Shown here piece by piece: positions 17,801 through 25,092 of a DNA stretch of 64,000 nt. The number at the start of each line of letters is the position of its first letter. Within the stretch, counting starts at the first letter, position 1. The stretch is taken from the NCBI RefSeq assembly GCF_004022465.1, contig NZ_SAVA01000007.1, positions 124,001-188,000 on the forward strand. The letters run 5' to 3'. The DNA is from Rhodobacter huangdaonensis (lineage in GTDB: Bacteria; Pseudomonadota; Alphaproteobacteria; Rhodobacterales; Rhodobacteraceae). Under the pieces are notes generated by a model. It saw only the letters and a program-made list of their open reading frames with translations. It did not search any database and was not told where the DNA came from. A program made the translations under genes and the position numbers.

Positions 17801-18764
17801 AAGTTCCGCCCTCAGATTTGTTCAAGAGTACGCTCTAAAATATCTCATTCGCAAAATGAAGCAAGGCGTTCTGGTTAGCATGGCGAAATTCTTTGCACTG
17901 GCAGCTGTTGCTTGTTTGGCAGGGCCGACGCTTTTGCAGGTAATATTGGGAGCGCTCGATCTATTTTTTCGAGGGGAGAATGTATCACTCGCCTCAGCAT
18001 ACCGAGTGGCAGGAGATTTTACATGGATGCAACCTGTCGCATTTTTCACGATGATCTCAATAAGTGTCATTTTTGTATACTTTGCAAATAGAGCTTCGAG
18101 CGGAAAGACCTCCAACCTTGTTAGCCTGAAGTCAATATTTGAAGGATTTCAATTCGGAAACTCATACGTATACTGCTATTTGGGAGACATTTCCCACATT
18201 ACAGAGGCGCAGGTAATTGTAACATCAGAGGATACCAGCCTGGATCTTGGCTCAATTTCAGGAACATCAGTTTCAGGACGCGTCCGCAGGCTTGCAGCCG
18301 AAGTGAATGAGTGCGGAGAGGTGCAAGTCGACCATCTTCAGAATTACGTATTAGAGTGGAAGGCGCGCGTGGGAAAATATGACAACTTCGATTTAGGGCA
18401 CACAGTTTTCATTCACGAAGCCTTCTGCGCCGAACGTTGCAATATTCAAGCCATCACCCTCGCCGTCGCAATACGAAAAAGACCACAAGGGGGTGTTGAA
18501 TTTGATGACGGAGCCATACATAGAATAATAGGTGGGGCCATTCAAAATGCTTTGGCGTCAGGATATAGATCTATTTTTCTCCCCGTTTTCGGGTTGGGTA
18601 GCGGAGGCATTCCTTCGGAGCGCGCAGTCACCATAACGGTTCAAAGCGTTTGCAATGTTTTGCGTACAGAGAATAGGCGTATAATGGTTTACTTGGGGGT
18701 CTATAGAGAGGAAGACCTCGCTGATCTTATGATCGCCCTTAATTCTCAGGCTGGCAGGAGATGA
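17790..18764 (+). CDS. two-TM membrane protein with cytoplasmic macro domain (ThsA-II-like)
   Basis: 324 residues. Two membrane segments lie at about 34-60 and 80-100, and a macro domain at about 128-315. The macro hallmarks are YLGDISHITEAQVIV (131-144) and the phosphate-loop strand IFLPVFGLGSGGIP (262-275), followed by the C-terminal VYLGVYREED strand. The usual NAAN catalytic/ribose loop is replaced by TSED (145-148), suggesting binding rather than hydrolysis. TM-TM-macro is the layout of the type II Thoeris effector ThsA, which senses a TIR-made histidine-ADPR. Here no TIR gene is visible; an ART-like gene is. The start at 17790 is preferred; an ATG at 17856 is an alternative. The stop overlaps the next gene (ATGA). 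Confidence 0.65.
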   Translation: MSDTSSALRFVQEYALKYLIRKMKQGVLVSMAKFFALAAVACLAGPTLLQVILGALDLFFRGENVSLASAYRVAGDFTWMQPVAFFTMISISVIFVYFANRASSGKTSNLVSLKSIFEGFQFGNSYVYCYLGDISHITEAQVIVTSEDTSLDLGSISGTSVSGRVRRLAAEVNECGEVQVDHLQNYVLEWKARVGKYDNFDLGHTVFIHEAFCAERCNIQAITLAVAIRKRPQGGVEFDDGAIHRIIGGAIQNALASGYRSIFLPVFGLGSGGIPSERAVTITVQSVCNVLRTENRRIMVYLGVYREEDLADLMIALNSQAGRR

Positions 18765-19216
18765 ATTTCGAAGAGATCAGGTTGGTCATTAAAAATGGAA
18801 GGTCTGGCACATTGGGTTATGCCAGTGGAGTCTTCGATGTTTTTCATACTGGGCATAGGGGATACTTGGAAATCTGCGCGTCACATTGCGGAACTCTAGT
18901 GGTTGGCGTCGACTCAGATCATAGAGTTCGGGAAATGAAAGGTGCGGATCGTCCGTATGATGATGAATACGTGAGGGTGGGAAATGTAGAAAACATCGGA
19001 TTTATGTCATTTGTGAAACGCAGCACCTCACGCTTCTACATAGCCAAGCTCACTCCAGATGTGATTTTCATCCCAGAAAGCCAATCCGAAAAGCAGGAAA
19101 AAATTAATGGCTGGGGTTTCGGCGCAAACATTGTTATCATACCCGACACCCCAGGATTCTCTAGCACTGATATTATCAGACGTATTCGCTTTGAAAAAGA
19201 TGGTGGGGGAGAGTAA
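18761..19216 (+). CDS. cytidylyltransferase-like (HxGH) nucleotidyltransferase
   Basis: 151 residues of the nucleotidylyltransferase superfamily. The Rossmann start GYASGVFDVFHTGHRGYL (19-36) contains the HxGH nucleotide motif HTGH at 29-32, followed by VVGVDSD (48-53) and a late SSTDIIRRI (134-142) corresponding to the ISSTxIR motif. TagD-, RfaE- and FAD-synthetase-type enzymes share this plan and transfer CMP or AMP to a phosphorylated substrate. It is translationally coupled to the macro protein by a 4-bp overlap, so it should act in the same process, perhaps building, charging or recycling a nucleotide signal or NAD precursor. That role is inference. Confidence 0.7.
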   Translation: MNFEEIRLVIKNGRSGTLGYASGVFDVFHTGHRGYLEICASHCGTLVVGVDSDHRVREMKGADRPYDDEYVRVGNVENIGFMSFVKRSTSRFYIAKLTPDVIFIPESQSEKQEKINGWGFGANIVIIPDTPGFSSTDIIRRIRFEKDGGGE

Positions 19217-19439
19217 GGCGATTCTCATATTCCTCAGAATCCTCCATCTTTCTCGAGGTAGGTAAGTCCCGCAGACAGAGCGATTACCTCCGAATGGACA
19301 GGTTAAACTCTCTTGCATGGTGTCCGCCGAATGAACTGAAACAATCAAAATGGGCTGTTTGCCCGGTCGCTGCGCCGTGCCTGAACGGTTGCTTTCAGGA
19401 AAAGCGCGTCGAGGCGCGACCGGCAGCTCAGGGCCGGGG

Positions 19440-20321
19440 TTATTCGTAACCGTGGATCTCGCGGTGCCAGGCCATATAAGCCACTTGGCCCCGCGTCAGC
19501 TTGATTTTTCGTTTCCTGACACCGAGTGCCTTACGTGTCGATTGCGTCAGGTCGTCTGAGATTATCATCTCACCCCGATCGGTGAAGCTGATAAAGCCCT
19601 GGTCGAAGAGCCTGTCCCATGTTGGCGACAGTAATAGCGCGTTCTCGGGATCGAGACATTCCCGCGGGTCCTTCCGGCAATCCCTCCATGGCTTGATGTG
19701 GGAGGCAACTAGGAGACTGCGCTCCTCGATCTCAGTGATCAGACAGCAACCGTATTTTTGGATGACGCGCCGTCGGAACAGTCCTTGGCCGATCCGAGCC
19801 TTGACGATTGCCTCGCGGGTTGTCTCGGGAAATGAGGTATCGATCAATACGTCGTGCTCGAGCGCGGCGATCTCCTCATGGGCATCAGCGTGGTCGATAG
19901 TATTTTGCTCGAGCCAGTCTCCCACCTCCGGTGTAATCCAGAAGGTCTTCTTGGATCTCCGCGGCACAATACCGAGGCTGCCGCAAAAGCTCTGATAATG
20001 CGAGTTGGCGGCTTCATCCACGACGTTCCAGATCGTGAAGCCGAACTGGGCACGCAAGATCTCCCGCACCCTAGTGGTGGTATGCCATCCATGCCGCCCC
20101 TCCAGCCGCCCATGTCCGAGCACAGTGTTTTCGGCATATCCAATGAAACGCGATGGGGCGAAGGCGATCCCATCGCTGGTGAGATAGGGGAGAAAGACCG
20201 ACCCGCGACCGATCAGACCAGCATAAAGGCCCTTGACCTGACCGCCACCCTTCCGTGCTTCCTCCAATTCCGCGCAGTTGCATAGTAAGTCATCGTAGGT
20301 CTCGATCAGGTTCATTCCCAT
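19440..20321 (-). CDS. HNH endonuclease (restriction-type)
   Basis: 293 residues. The C-terminal third is a complete HNH module of the kind seen in restriction-like enzymes: QGLFRRRVIQKYGCC, ASHIKPWRDC (the first catalytic His), DPENALLLSP (Asn) and WDRLFDQGFISF. The N-terminal 150 residues form an unrecognised domain that may bind or read DNA. Its GC is closer to the host than the preceding genes, hinting at separate arrival. No methyltransferase is nearby, so it could target modified DNA or act as an orphan defence nuclease. The ATG at 20321 begins MGMNLIETY. Confidence 0.8.
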   Translation of the reverse strand: MGMNLIETYDDLLCNCAELEEARKGGGQVKGLYAGLIGRGSVFLPYLTSDGIAFAPSRFIGYAENTVLGHGRLEGRHGWHTTTRVREILRAQFGFTIWNVVDEAANSHYQSFCGSLGIVPRRSKKTFWITPEVGDWLEQNTIDHADAHEEIAALEHDVLIDTSFPETTREAIVKARIGQGLFRRRVIQKYGCCLITEIEERSLLVASHIKPWRDCRKDPRECLDPENALLLSPTWDRLFDQGFISFTDRGEMIISDDLTQSTRKALGVRKRKIKLTRGQVAYMAWHREIHGYE

Positions 20322-20559
20322 CCTCCCGAAGTGCTTCCGGCAGGAAGTGTGCGCCGACTGCGGTTTGGCAACATTTCATTCTGACCGTTCGCTTTGTCTC
20401 ACGATAGCAGATCTATACCGGCTCGATTTCGCTGCACAAAGCACGAGCGTCGGGTTTGACGAAGCATCTCGGCAGTACCCGTCATGCATCGAGCGGCGGG
20501 AAAGGGCCGGGCACATCAATGGCCTAAGAGCATTCGCAAGGGGCGGGGAGCCACCCTTC

Positions 20560-21465
20560 TCATCCCTCCGGGAGTGCCGCTTTCGCAAAGCGTCCCGGAG
20601 GCTGGCCGGTGTGGCGGCTGAAGGCAGTACTGAAGGTGCTGGCGGAGCCATAGCCGACGCGTGCAGCGACTTCGTCCAGCGCAAGTCTGCCGCCGCGCAA
20701 GAGATTGCGGGCCACTGCCATGCGCCAAATGGTCAGGTATTCCATCGGCCGGCTGCCGACCATACGGGTGAACCGATCGAAGAAGGCCGAGCGCGACATG
20801 CCGGCCGCGTCGGCGAGGTCGGGAACCGTCCAAGCGCGGCTGATGTCGCCATGCAGTTTCCGCAGGGCGCTGGCGATGCGCGGATCTGCCAGGCCGCGCA
20901 GCAGGCCGGGCGCGGCAGTCCCGGCGGGCACAGCGCGCAGTGCCTCGATCAGCAGGATCTCGACAAGACGCGACAGGATCAGATCGCGGCCCACATCGTC
21001 GCGCGCGGCCTCCTCGCCCAGCATATGAACCAGCTGCGTCAGGCGGGGCACGCCGCGCAGATGGATCATCCGTGGCAAGAGCGTCACCAGCAGCGCCGCA
21101 TCGGGTGCGGCAAAGGTGAACCAGCCGCCGAACTGCCGCATCTCGGGCGGGCCGTCCTGCTGGCCATGGCGAACCTCGTGCTGTGGCGGGGCGGTGCGGG
21201 CGTCGATGCGCCGCAGCGGGCCGGGGTTCAGGCTGGACATGCCGAAGCGCGGCGTGGCGGGCAGCAGCACGAAATCGCCGGCCTCGACGATGACCGGCGC
21301 TTCGCCTTCGACGGTCAGCCGGCAGCACCCCAGGGTCATCGCCGCAAAGGCCGGGCGGCCAAATTCGGTATATTCCACCGCCCAGCGACCTGCCGCGGTG
21401 ATCCCCTTGGAGAACACCGCCTGCGGGCGCAAGAGTTCCATGACCTGGGCCAGAGGATCGGACAT
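20560..21465 (-). CDS. AraC-family transcriptional regulator with cupin N-terminus
   Basis: 301 residues. The N-terminal cupin-type domain (about 1-190, of the AraC-binding cupin_6 kind) includes GDFVLLPATPRFGM, and the C-terminal AraC double helix-turn-helix (about 200-300) includes WTVPDLADAAGMSRSAFFDRF and VAARVGYGSASTFSTAF. It is divergent from an SDR gene 99 bp away, the usual arrangement for an AraC regulator and its target. Inducer unknown. Confidence 0.92.
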   Translation of the reverse strand: MSDPLAQVMELLRPQAVFSKGITAAGRWAVEYTEFGRPAFAAMTLGCCRLTVEGEAPVIVEAGDFVLLPATPRFGMSSLNPGPLRRIDARTAPPQHEVRHGQQDGPPEMRQFGGWFTFAAPDAALLVTLLPRMIHLRGVPRLTQLVHMLGEEAARDDVGRDLILSRLVEILLIEALRAVPAGTAAPGLLRGLADPRIASALRKLHGDISRAWTVPDLADAAGMSRSAFFDRFTRMVGSRPMEYLTIWRMAVARNLLRGGRLALDEVAARVGYGSASTFSTAFSRHTGQPPGRFAKAALPEG

Positions 21466-21500
21466 TCAGGACTTTCGCAAATTCCATCAGGATTTTCGAT

Positions 21501-21522
21501 TGATGATCATCCTGATCATGCG
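21501..21522. promoter_or_regulatory. palindromic ATGATCAT repeats between AraC regulator and SDR
   Basis: TGATGATCATCCTGATCATG at 21501-21520 holds two overlapping palindromes, ATGATCAT (21503-21510) and TGATCA (21513-21518), in the short divergent intergenic region. It is a reasonable operator for the AraC regulator, by position only. Confidence 0.35.
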
Positions 21523-21564
21523 CGCTAAATTCCTCTCGTCAACCGCAAACACCGGAGATCTTCC

Positions 21565-22296
21565 ATGACCACCGTTCTCATCACCGGCGCCTCGTCTGGC
21601 TATGGGCTGGAAACTGCCCGCCATTTCCACGCCCAGGGCTGGACTGTCATCGCCACGATGCGGACCCCGCACCCCGGGCTCCTGCCCAAAGGTGTCCGCA
21701 TCCTGCCGCTGGATGTCACCGATCCGGCCAGTATCAAAGCCGCCGTTGAAGCCGCCGGCCACATCGACGTGCTGGTGAACAACGCCGGCATCGGCCTTGT
21801 CGGTGCCTTCGAGGTCGCGCCGATGGCCTACGTCCGCAAGATGTTCGACACCAACACCTTCGGCACGATGGCCATGGTGCAGGCGGTGACCCCGCAGATG
21901 CGGGCGCGGCGCTCGGGGGTGATCGTGAACGTCACCTCCAGCGTGACGCTGGCGGCGATGCCGCTGGCCGCTGCCTATACCGCCAGCAAGCAGGCGATCG
22001 AAGGTTTCACCGGATCGCTGGCGCATGAGCTGGCGGCCTTCGGGGTGCGGGCAAAGCTGGTCGAGCCGGGCTATGCGCCGACCACGCGTTTCGCGCAGAA
22101 TATCGACTTCGCCATCGAGGACATGATTCCCGAAGCCTATGCCGATTTCGCCCGGCCGATCTTTGCCGCCTTCGCCAACCCGACCCTGACCACCAGGGAA
22201 ACCGACGTGGCGCAGGCCGTATTCCACGCCGCGACCGATGGCACCGACCGGCTGCGCTATCCCGCCGGGCCGGATGCCGTCGCCCTGGCCGCCTGA
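21565..22296 (+). CDS. short-chain dehydrogenase/reductase (SDR)
   Basis: 243 residues of a classical SDR. Cofactor motif TGASSGYG at 7-14, structural NNAG at 72-75, catalytic Ser near 125-126 in NVTSSVT, and YTASK with Tyr138/Lys142. It will oxidise or reduce a hydroxyl/carbonyl group with NAD(P)(H); the substrate is not evident. It is divergent from the AraC regulator, probably its controller. The start follows a short GGAG site (GGAGATCTTCC). Confidence 0.9.
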   Translation: MTTVLITGASSGYGLETARHFHAQGWTVIATMRTPHPGLLPKGVRILPLDVTDPASIKAAVEAAGHIDVLVNNAGIGLVGAFEVAPMAYVRKMFDTNTFGTMAMVQAVTPQMRARRSGVIVNVTSSVTLAAMPLAAAYTASKQAIEGFTGSLAHELAAFGVRAKLVEPGYAPTTRFAQNIDFAIEDMIPEAYADFARPIFAAFANPTLTTRETDVAQAVFHAATDGTDRLRYPAGPDAVALAA

Positions 22297-22707
22297 GATA
22301 CGGAAGGCGTGCGGCAGATCGCAGTGCGGGGCCGTCCTGACCGGATAAGGTAGGACGTTCTCGCCTTGGCCCCACATTTCCACCCGTGCTTCGACCAGCT
22401 GCTTTGGAGGGCTTCACTGCGACCGAGCCACGCATTTGCTGCGGCATCAGATGAACGGATGCTTCCGGGGCTGCCAACTGGCAGCGTTGCGCCCAATCGA
22501 CCGGCGGCATTGGGCCGAAATTACCGCGGGACCACGGTAAACAACAGGCTCGGCTGTCAGCCTTCAGATTTTCATGAAACGGCGCACCTGCGCAGACAAG
22601 GTGTTTGCCCTCTAGCGGCGGACAAACCGAGCCAAGGTACAATGGCCTCCAAAGGGCACATCCTGACGCGAAAGGGCAAATGCCCTGACTATCGACAACG
22701 GGAAATT
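22297..22707. other. non-coding region between SDR and tRNA-Pro
   Basis: About 410 bp with mixed composition. Several open frames cross it but one of them runs through the tRNA, and none resembles a protein I know. It may contain debris of earlier insertions, given the tRNA and the transposase remnant just beyond. Confidence 0.4.
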
Positions 22708-22784
22708 TGGTCGGAGCGAGAGGATTCGAACCTCCGACCCCCTGCTCCCGAAGCAGGTGCGCTACCAGGCTGCGCTACGCTCCG
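22708..22784 (-). tRNA. tRNA-Pro (anticodon CGG)
   Basis: On the minus strand, 77 nt including an encoded CCA. The acceptor CGGAGCG pairs with CGCTCCG, the anticodon stem CCTGC/GCAGG encloses the loop TTCGGGA giving anticodon CGG, and the T arm contains GGTTCGAATCC. D-loop GTAGCGCAGCCTGGTAGCGC is standard. Reads proline CCG codons, a frequent codon in this GC-rich genome. Confidence 0.95.
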
Positions 22785-22969
22785 ACCGTGAGCGCGGAAC
22801 TACAGAGTCGCCCGGGGATTTGCAAGGGGCTTTTCGCGGATTTTTCGATGCATCGCATGCGCCGCCTCTTTGAGGCTCCTCGTTTGCGTGTTTCCCCGGT
22901 GCCGGCTTTGGTCCAGCTCTGACCGGGACGCCGATGCGTGTTCCACGGCGGGAGCTGGCAGTGATCGTC

Positions 22970-23269
22970 ACCGTGGAACTTGGCGCGGGCCTGCCTGATC
23001 AGGATGCCGCGGCGGGCAAGCTGATGACGGCACCTTCGCCCGTCGGCGGGCTTCCCGCGCCCTGTCGCGGGCGCGCTGGACGGACCATTCGTCGCTCTGT
23101 TCCGGAAGCGGGCGGCGACGATCCGCCCGCCGCGCCGGACCTTGCGGTCGGTGGCGCCGATCCACATGGAGGGTCAGCCACCTTCGGGAGGGTGGGGGAG
23201 GAACGCCTTCACCTTGCCGCGGGTCTCTTTGCAAAGCCTCGACACCCGGCTCGTGCGGCTCCCCGACAT
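22970..23269 (-). pseudogene. IS256/Mutator-type transposase remnant
   Basis: The minus strand encodes fragments typical of IS256-family transposases: MSGSRTSRVSRLCKE (the MSKSQVSRLC region), VKAFLPHPPEGG, then a stop codon at 23174-23176 where Trp is expected, then MWIGATDRKVRRGGRIV (first catalytic Asp region). Beyond this the frame is lost. No ends were recognised. The remnant sits between tRNA-Pro and the aldolase of the aromatic operon. Confidence 0.6.
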
Positions 23270-23274
23270 GCCTC

Positions 23275-24030
23275 TCAGCTGCCCGGGCGTGGCAGGAAGC
23301 TTGCCCGCGCCTGCGCCGCGCTGGCAAGCAGGAAGCCCTGATCCGACCCGGTGAGAAAGCTCGTCGCCCCGCGCGCGCGCAGATGGGCTAGTTCGACCGA
23401 ATTGGCGGCCAGGATCATCACCGGCAGGCCCACGGCCACCGCCGCCGCAAGCACCCGGTTCACCGCCGCCTCGAGATCGCTGCCGCGCAGATTTCCGCCC
23501 ATCGACACCGCCAGATCGGCGCGCCCGATGAAGATTGCATCAAGCCCTTCGACCGCGACGATTTCCTCGATCGTGCTGATTGCCTCGGCATCCTCGATCA
23601 TCGCGATGACGGCACAGCGCGCATCCTGTTGCGCGAGATGCTGGGCCATGCCCAGGGTGCCGAAAGCACCCGCCCTCGTGCTCGGGGAAAAGCCCCGCGC
23701 GGCGGCATAGCGCGCCCGCGCCACCGCCTCGCGCGCAACCCGGGCATCGGTCACATGCGGCACCAGCACGCCATCGGCGCCGCAGTCGAGCACGCGCAGG
23801 ATCTCCGAGGCGGTCCGCACGCGCACCAGCCCGGCCATGCCATGCGCCCGACAGGCAAGCACGATCGCATCGGTGGTCTCGGGGTTCAGCGGCGCATGTT
23901 CCTCGTCGATCACCGCGAAGTCGAAGCCGAGCTGGCCGAGGATTTCGGCCGGCTGTGTCGAGGGGATCTTCAGGAAGGTGCCGAGCAGCGGCTCGGTCTC
24001 CCGCAGGCGGGCACGAAAACCGCTCAGCAT
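23275..24030 (-). CDS. HpcH/HpaI-family aldolase
   Basis: 251 residues of the HpcH/HpaI aldolase / citrate lyase family, metal-dependent pyruvate aldolases that cleave 4-hydroxy-2-oxo acids at the end of meta-cleavage pathways. Motifs: FDFAVIDEEHAPL (about 40), GVLVPHV, the metal-binding Glu in VIAMIEDAEAI (about 145) and FIGRADLAVSMG (about 170). ATG 24030 is chosen because the family N-terminus begins there; it overlaps the stop of a 38-codon upstream frame with a strong ribosome site. It is the last gene of the minus-strand aromatic operon. Confidence 0.85.
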   Translation of the reverse strand: MLSGFRARLRETEPLLGTFLKIPSTQPAEILGQLGFDFAVIDEEHAPLNPETTDAIVLACRAHGMAGLVRVRTASEILRVLDCGADGVLVPHVTDARVAREAVARARYAAARGFSPSTRAGAFGTLGMAQHLAQQDARCAVIAMIEDAEAISTIEEIVAVEGLDAIFIGRADLAVSMGGNLRGSDLEAAVNRVLAAAVAVGLPVMILAANSVELAHLRARGATSFLTGSDQGFLLASAAQARASFLPRPGS

Positions 24031-24140
24031 CGCGACCCGGCCCTTTCCGCGCCCGGGGCGCAGGCTGCCCGCGGCGCGGCGCAAAGCGGCACGGATCGCC
24101 GCGGGGCGGCGGCGGCTCGGAACAGAATGGTCTTTGACAT
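24024..24140 (-). CDS. 38-codon upstream frame with strong ribosome site
   Basis: AAGGAG lies five bases before the ATG at 24140, the best ribosome site in the area, and opens MSKTILFRAAAAPRRS, ending at a TGA whose bases overlap the aldolase ATG (ATGCTGA). It may be a translated leader that couples translation into the aldolase, or the true start of the aldolase separated by an insertion/frameshift. No similarity is claimed. Confidence 0.35.
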   Translation of the reverse strand: MSKTILFRAAAAPRRSVPLCAAPRAACAPGAERAGSRC

Positions 24141-24189
24141 GTTCACTCCTTTCAGGAAGACGGCCCGGGGCTGCCCGGGCCGGTCGGGG

Positions 24190-25059
24190 TCAGAACACCT
24201 TGACGAGGCGCAGCTGCACGGCGCTGTCGTATTTGTAGCCGCCTTCGACATTGAAATCGCGCGCCAGCAATCCCTGGATCTGGGTCGTGGGGTCGATGAA
24301 ATGCGTCAGATAGAGGCGCAGCTGATCGCGGTGGGTCTTCAGGCCGGTCTCGGCGCCCGCCACCTTCTGCTTGCCGCCGCGCTGGCCGGAATAGCCGACC
24401 GTCAGCGAGGTGGCCGGCCCCCATTGCTTGCGCAGCATCGCCTGCAGCTGCCACGACGGGCTGCGGGAATGCTCGGCCCCGGCCTCGCGGTGATCGCCCT
24501 GGAAGGCGACGTCGAGCGCGCCGTCGAAGAAGAACCCGCCGCCCAGCCCCTGAATCACGCCGATCTGCGGCGTCAGCGACCAGGTGCCCTCGCCGATGCC
24601 GAGGCGTTCCGGGTCGTAGTTGCCGGTGGGCAGCGTCGCGAAGAGCGAGACGCCGAAGCTGGTGCCGGTCTCGGGCGTCTCGGGTTGCACCGGCCAGACC
24701 GTCAGGCCCAGCGTGGTGTCGCCAAGGCCGCTGCTGGTGGGCTGGTCCGCGCCGCCGATCCGGGCCCGGTCGATGTCGGCGAAGGGGATGACGAGGTGAT
24801 AGGCCGCGGGCAGGTCGCCGAAGGCGGTGTAGTAGAGCCCGCGCAGGATCCCCACATTCGCCTCGAAGGACGAGCCCGGCACGGCAGCGCCGTTCACCTC
24901 GAGGCTGTCGGCGCTCAGGTGCTGCAGATAGAGCATGGCAAGTGCCGTGCCGCTGGGCAGGATCGTGTAGTCGGCCGGGCCGACGTCGATCGCGCGTGCA
25001 GGCAGCGCGGCAAGCGCAAGCGCAACCGCGCCGGCGCCCAGGGTCTGTGTCATCTTCAT
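24190..25059 (-). CDS. outer-membrane porin of the phenol meta-degradation type (SphA-like)
   Basis: 289 residues with a signal peptide (MKMTQTLGAGAVALALAALPARA) and an alternating beta pattern ending in Phe (LRLVKVF), as in outer-membrane barrels. It resembles the MetA-pathway phenol degradation / SphA family (PF13557), thought to help hydrophobic substrates across the outer membrane. ATG 25059 follows GGGAGGAG. Lying in the aromatic operon, it probably admits the substrate. Confidence 0.8.
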   Translation of the reverse strand: MKMTQTLGAGAVALALAALPARAIDVGPADYTILPSGTALAMLYLQHLSADSLEVNGAAVPGSSFEANVGILRGLYYTAFGDLPAAYHLVIPFADIDRARIGGADQPTSSGLGDTTLGLTVWPVQPETPETGTSFGVSLFATLPTGNYDPERLGIGEGTWSLTPQIGVIQGLGGGFFFDGALDVAFQGDHREAGAEHSRSPSWQLQAMLRKQWGPATSLTVGYSGQRGGKQKVAGAETGLKTHRDQLRLYLTHFIDPTTQIQGLLARDFNVEGGYKYDSAVQLRLVKVF

Positions 25060-25092
25060 CAAGGTCTCCTCCCTTATGATGTGCGACGATGG

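Larger units (their letters stand above)
16364..20321. other. accessory island with defence-like genes
   Basis: From the truncated higA to the HNH endonuclease the content is accessory: toxin-antitoxin remnants, an AT-rich three-gene ART/macro/nucleotidyltransferase set, and an HNH nuclease. The stretch about 17.1-19.3 kb is far richer in A/T than the surrounding 65-70% GC DNA and uses AT-ending codons. One edge is an IS3 remnant; no integrase or attachment repeat was found. Confidence 0.6.

Noticed and set aside
17234..18764. A standard DarTG toxin-antitoxin pair
   Set aside because: The genes are divergent rather than co-directional, the macro protein has two TM helices, and its catalytic loop is missing; the DarT signature was not seen.
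19028..19348. Minus-strand 106-residue frame in the nucleotidyltransferase gene
   Set aside because: Antisense shadow of a gene with clear family motifs and no similarity of its own.
22366..22791. Plus-strand 141-residue frame upstream of tRNA-Pro
   Set aside because: It runs antisense through the whole tRNA gene and has no recognisable domain; a classic false gene.
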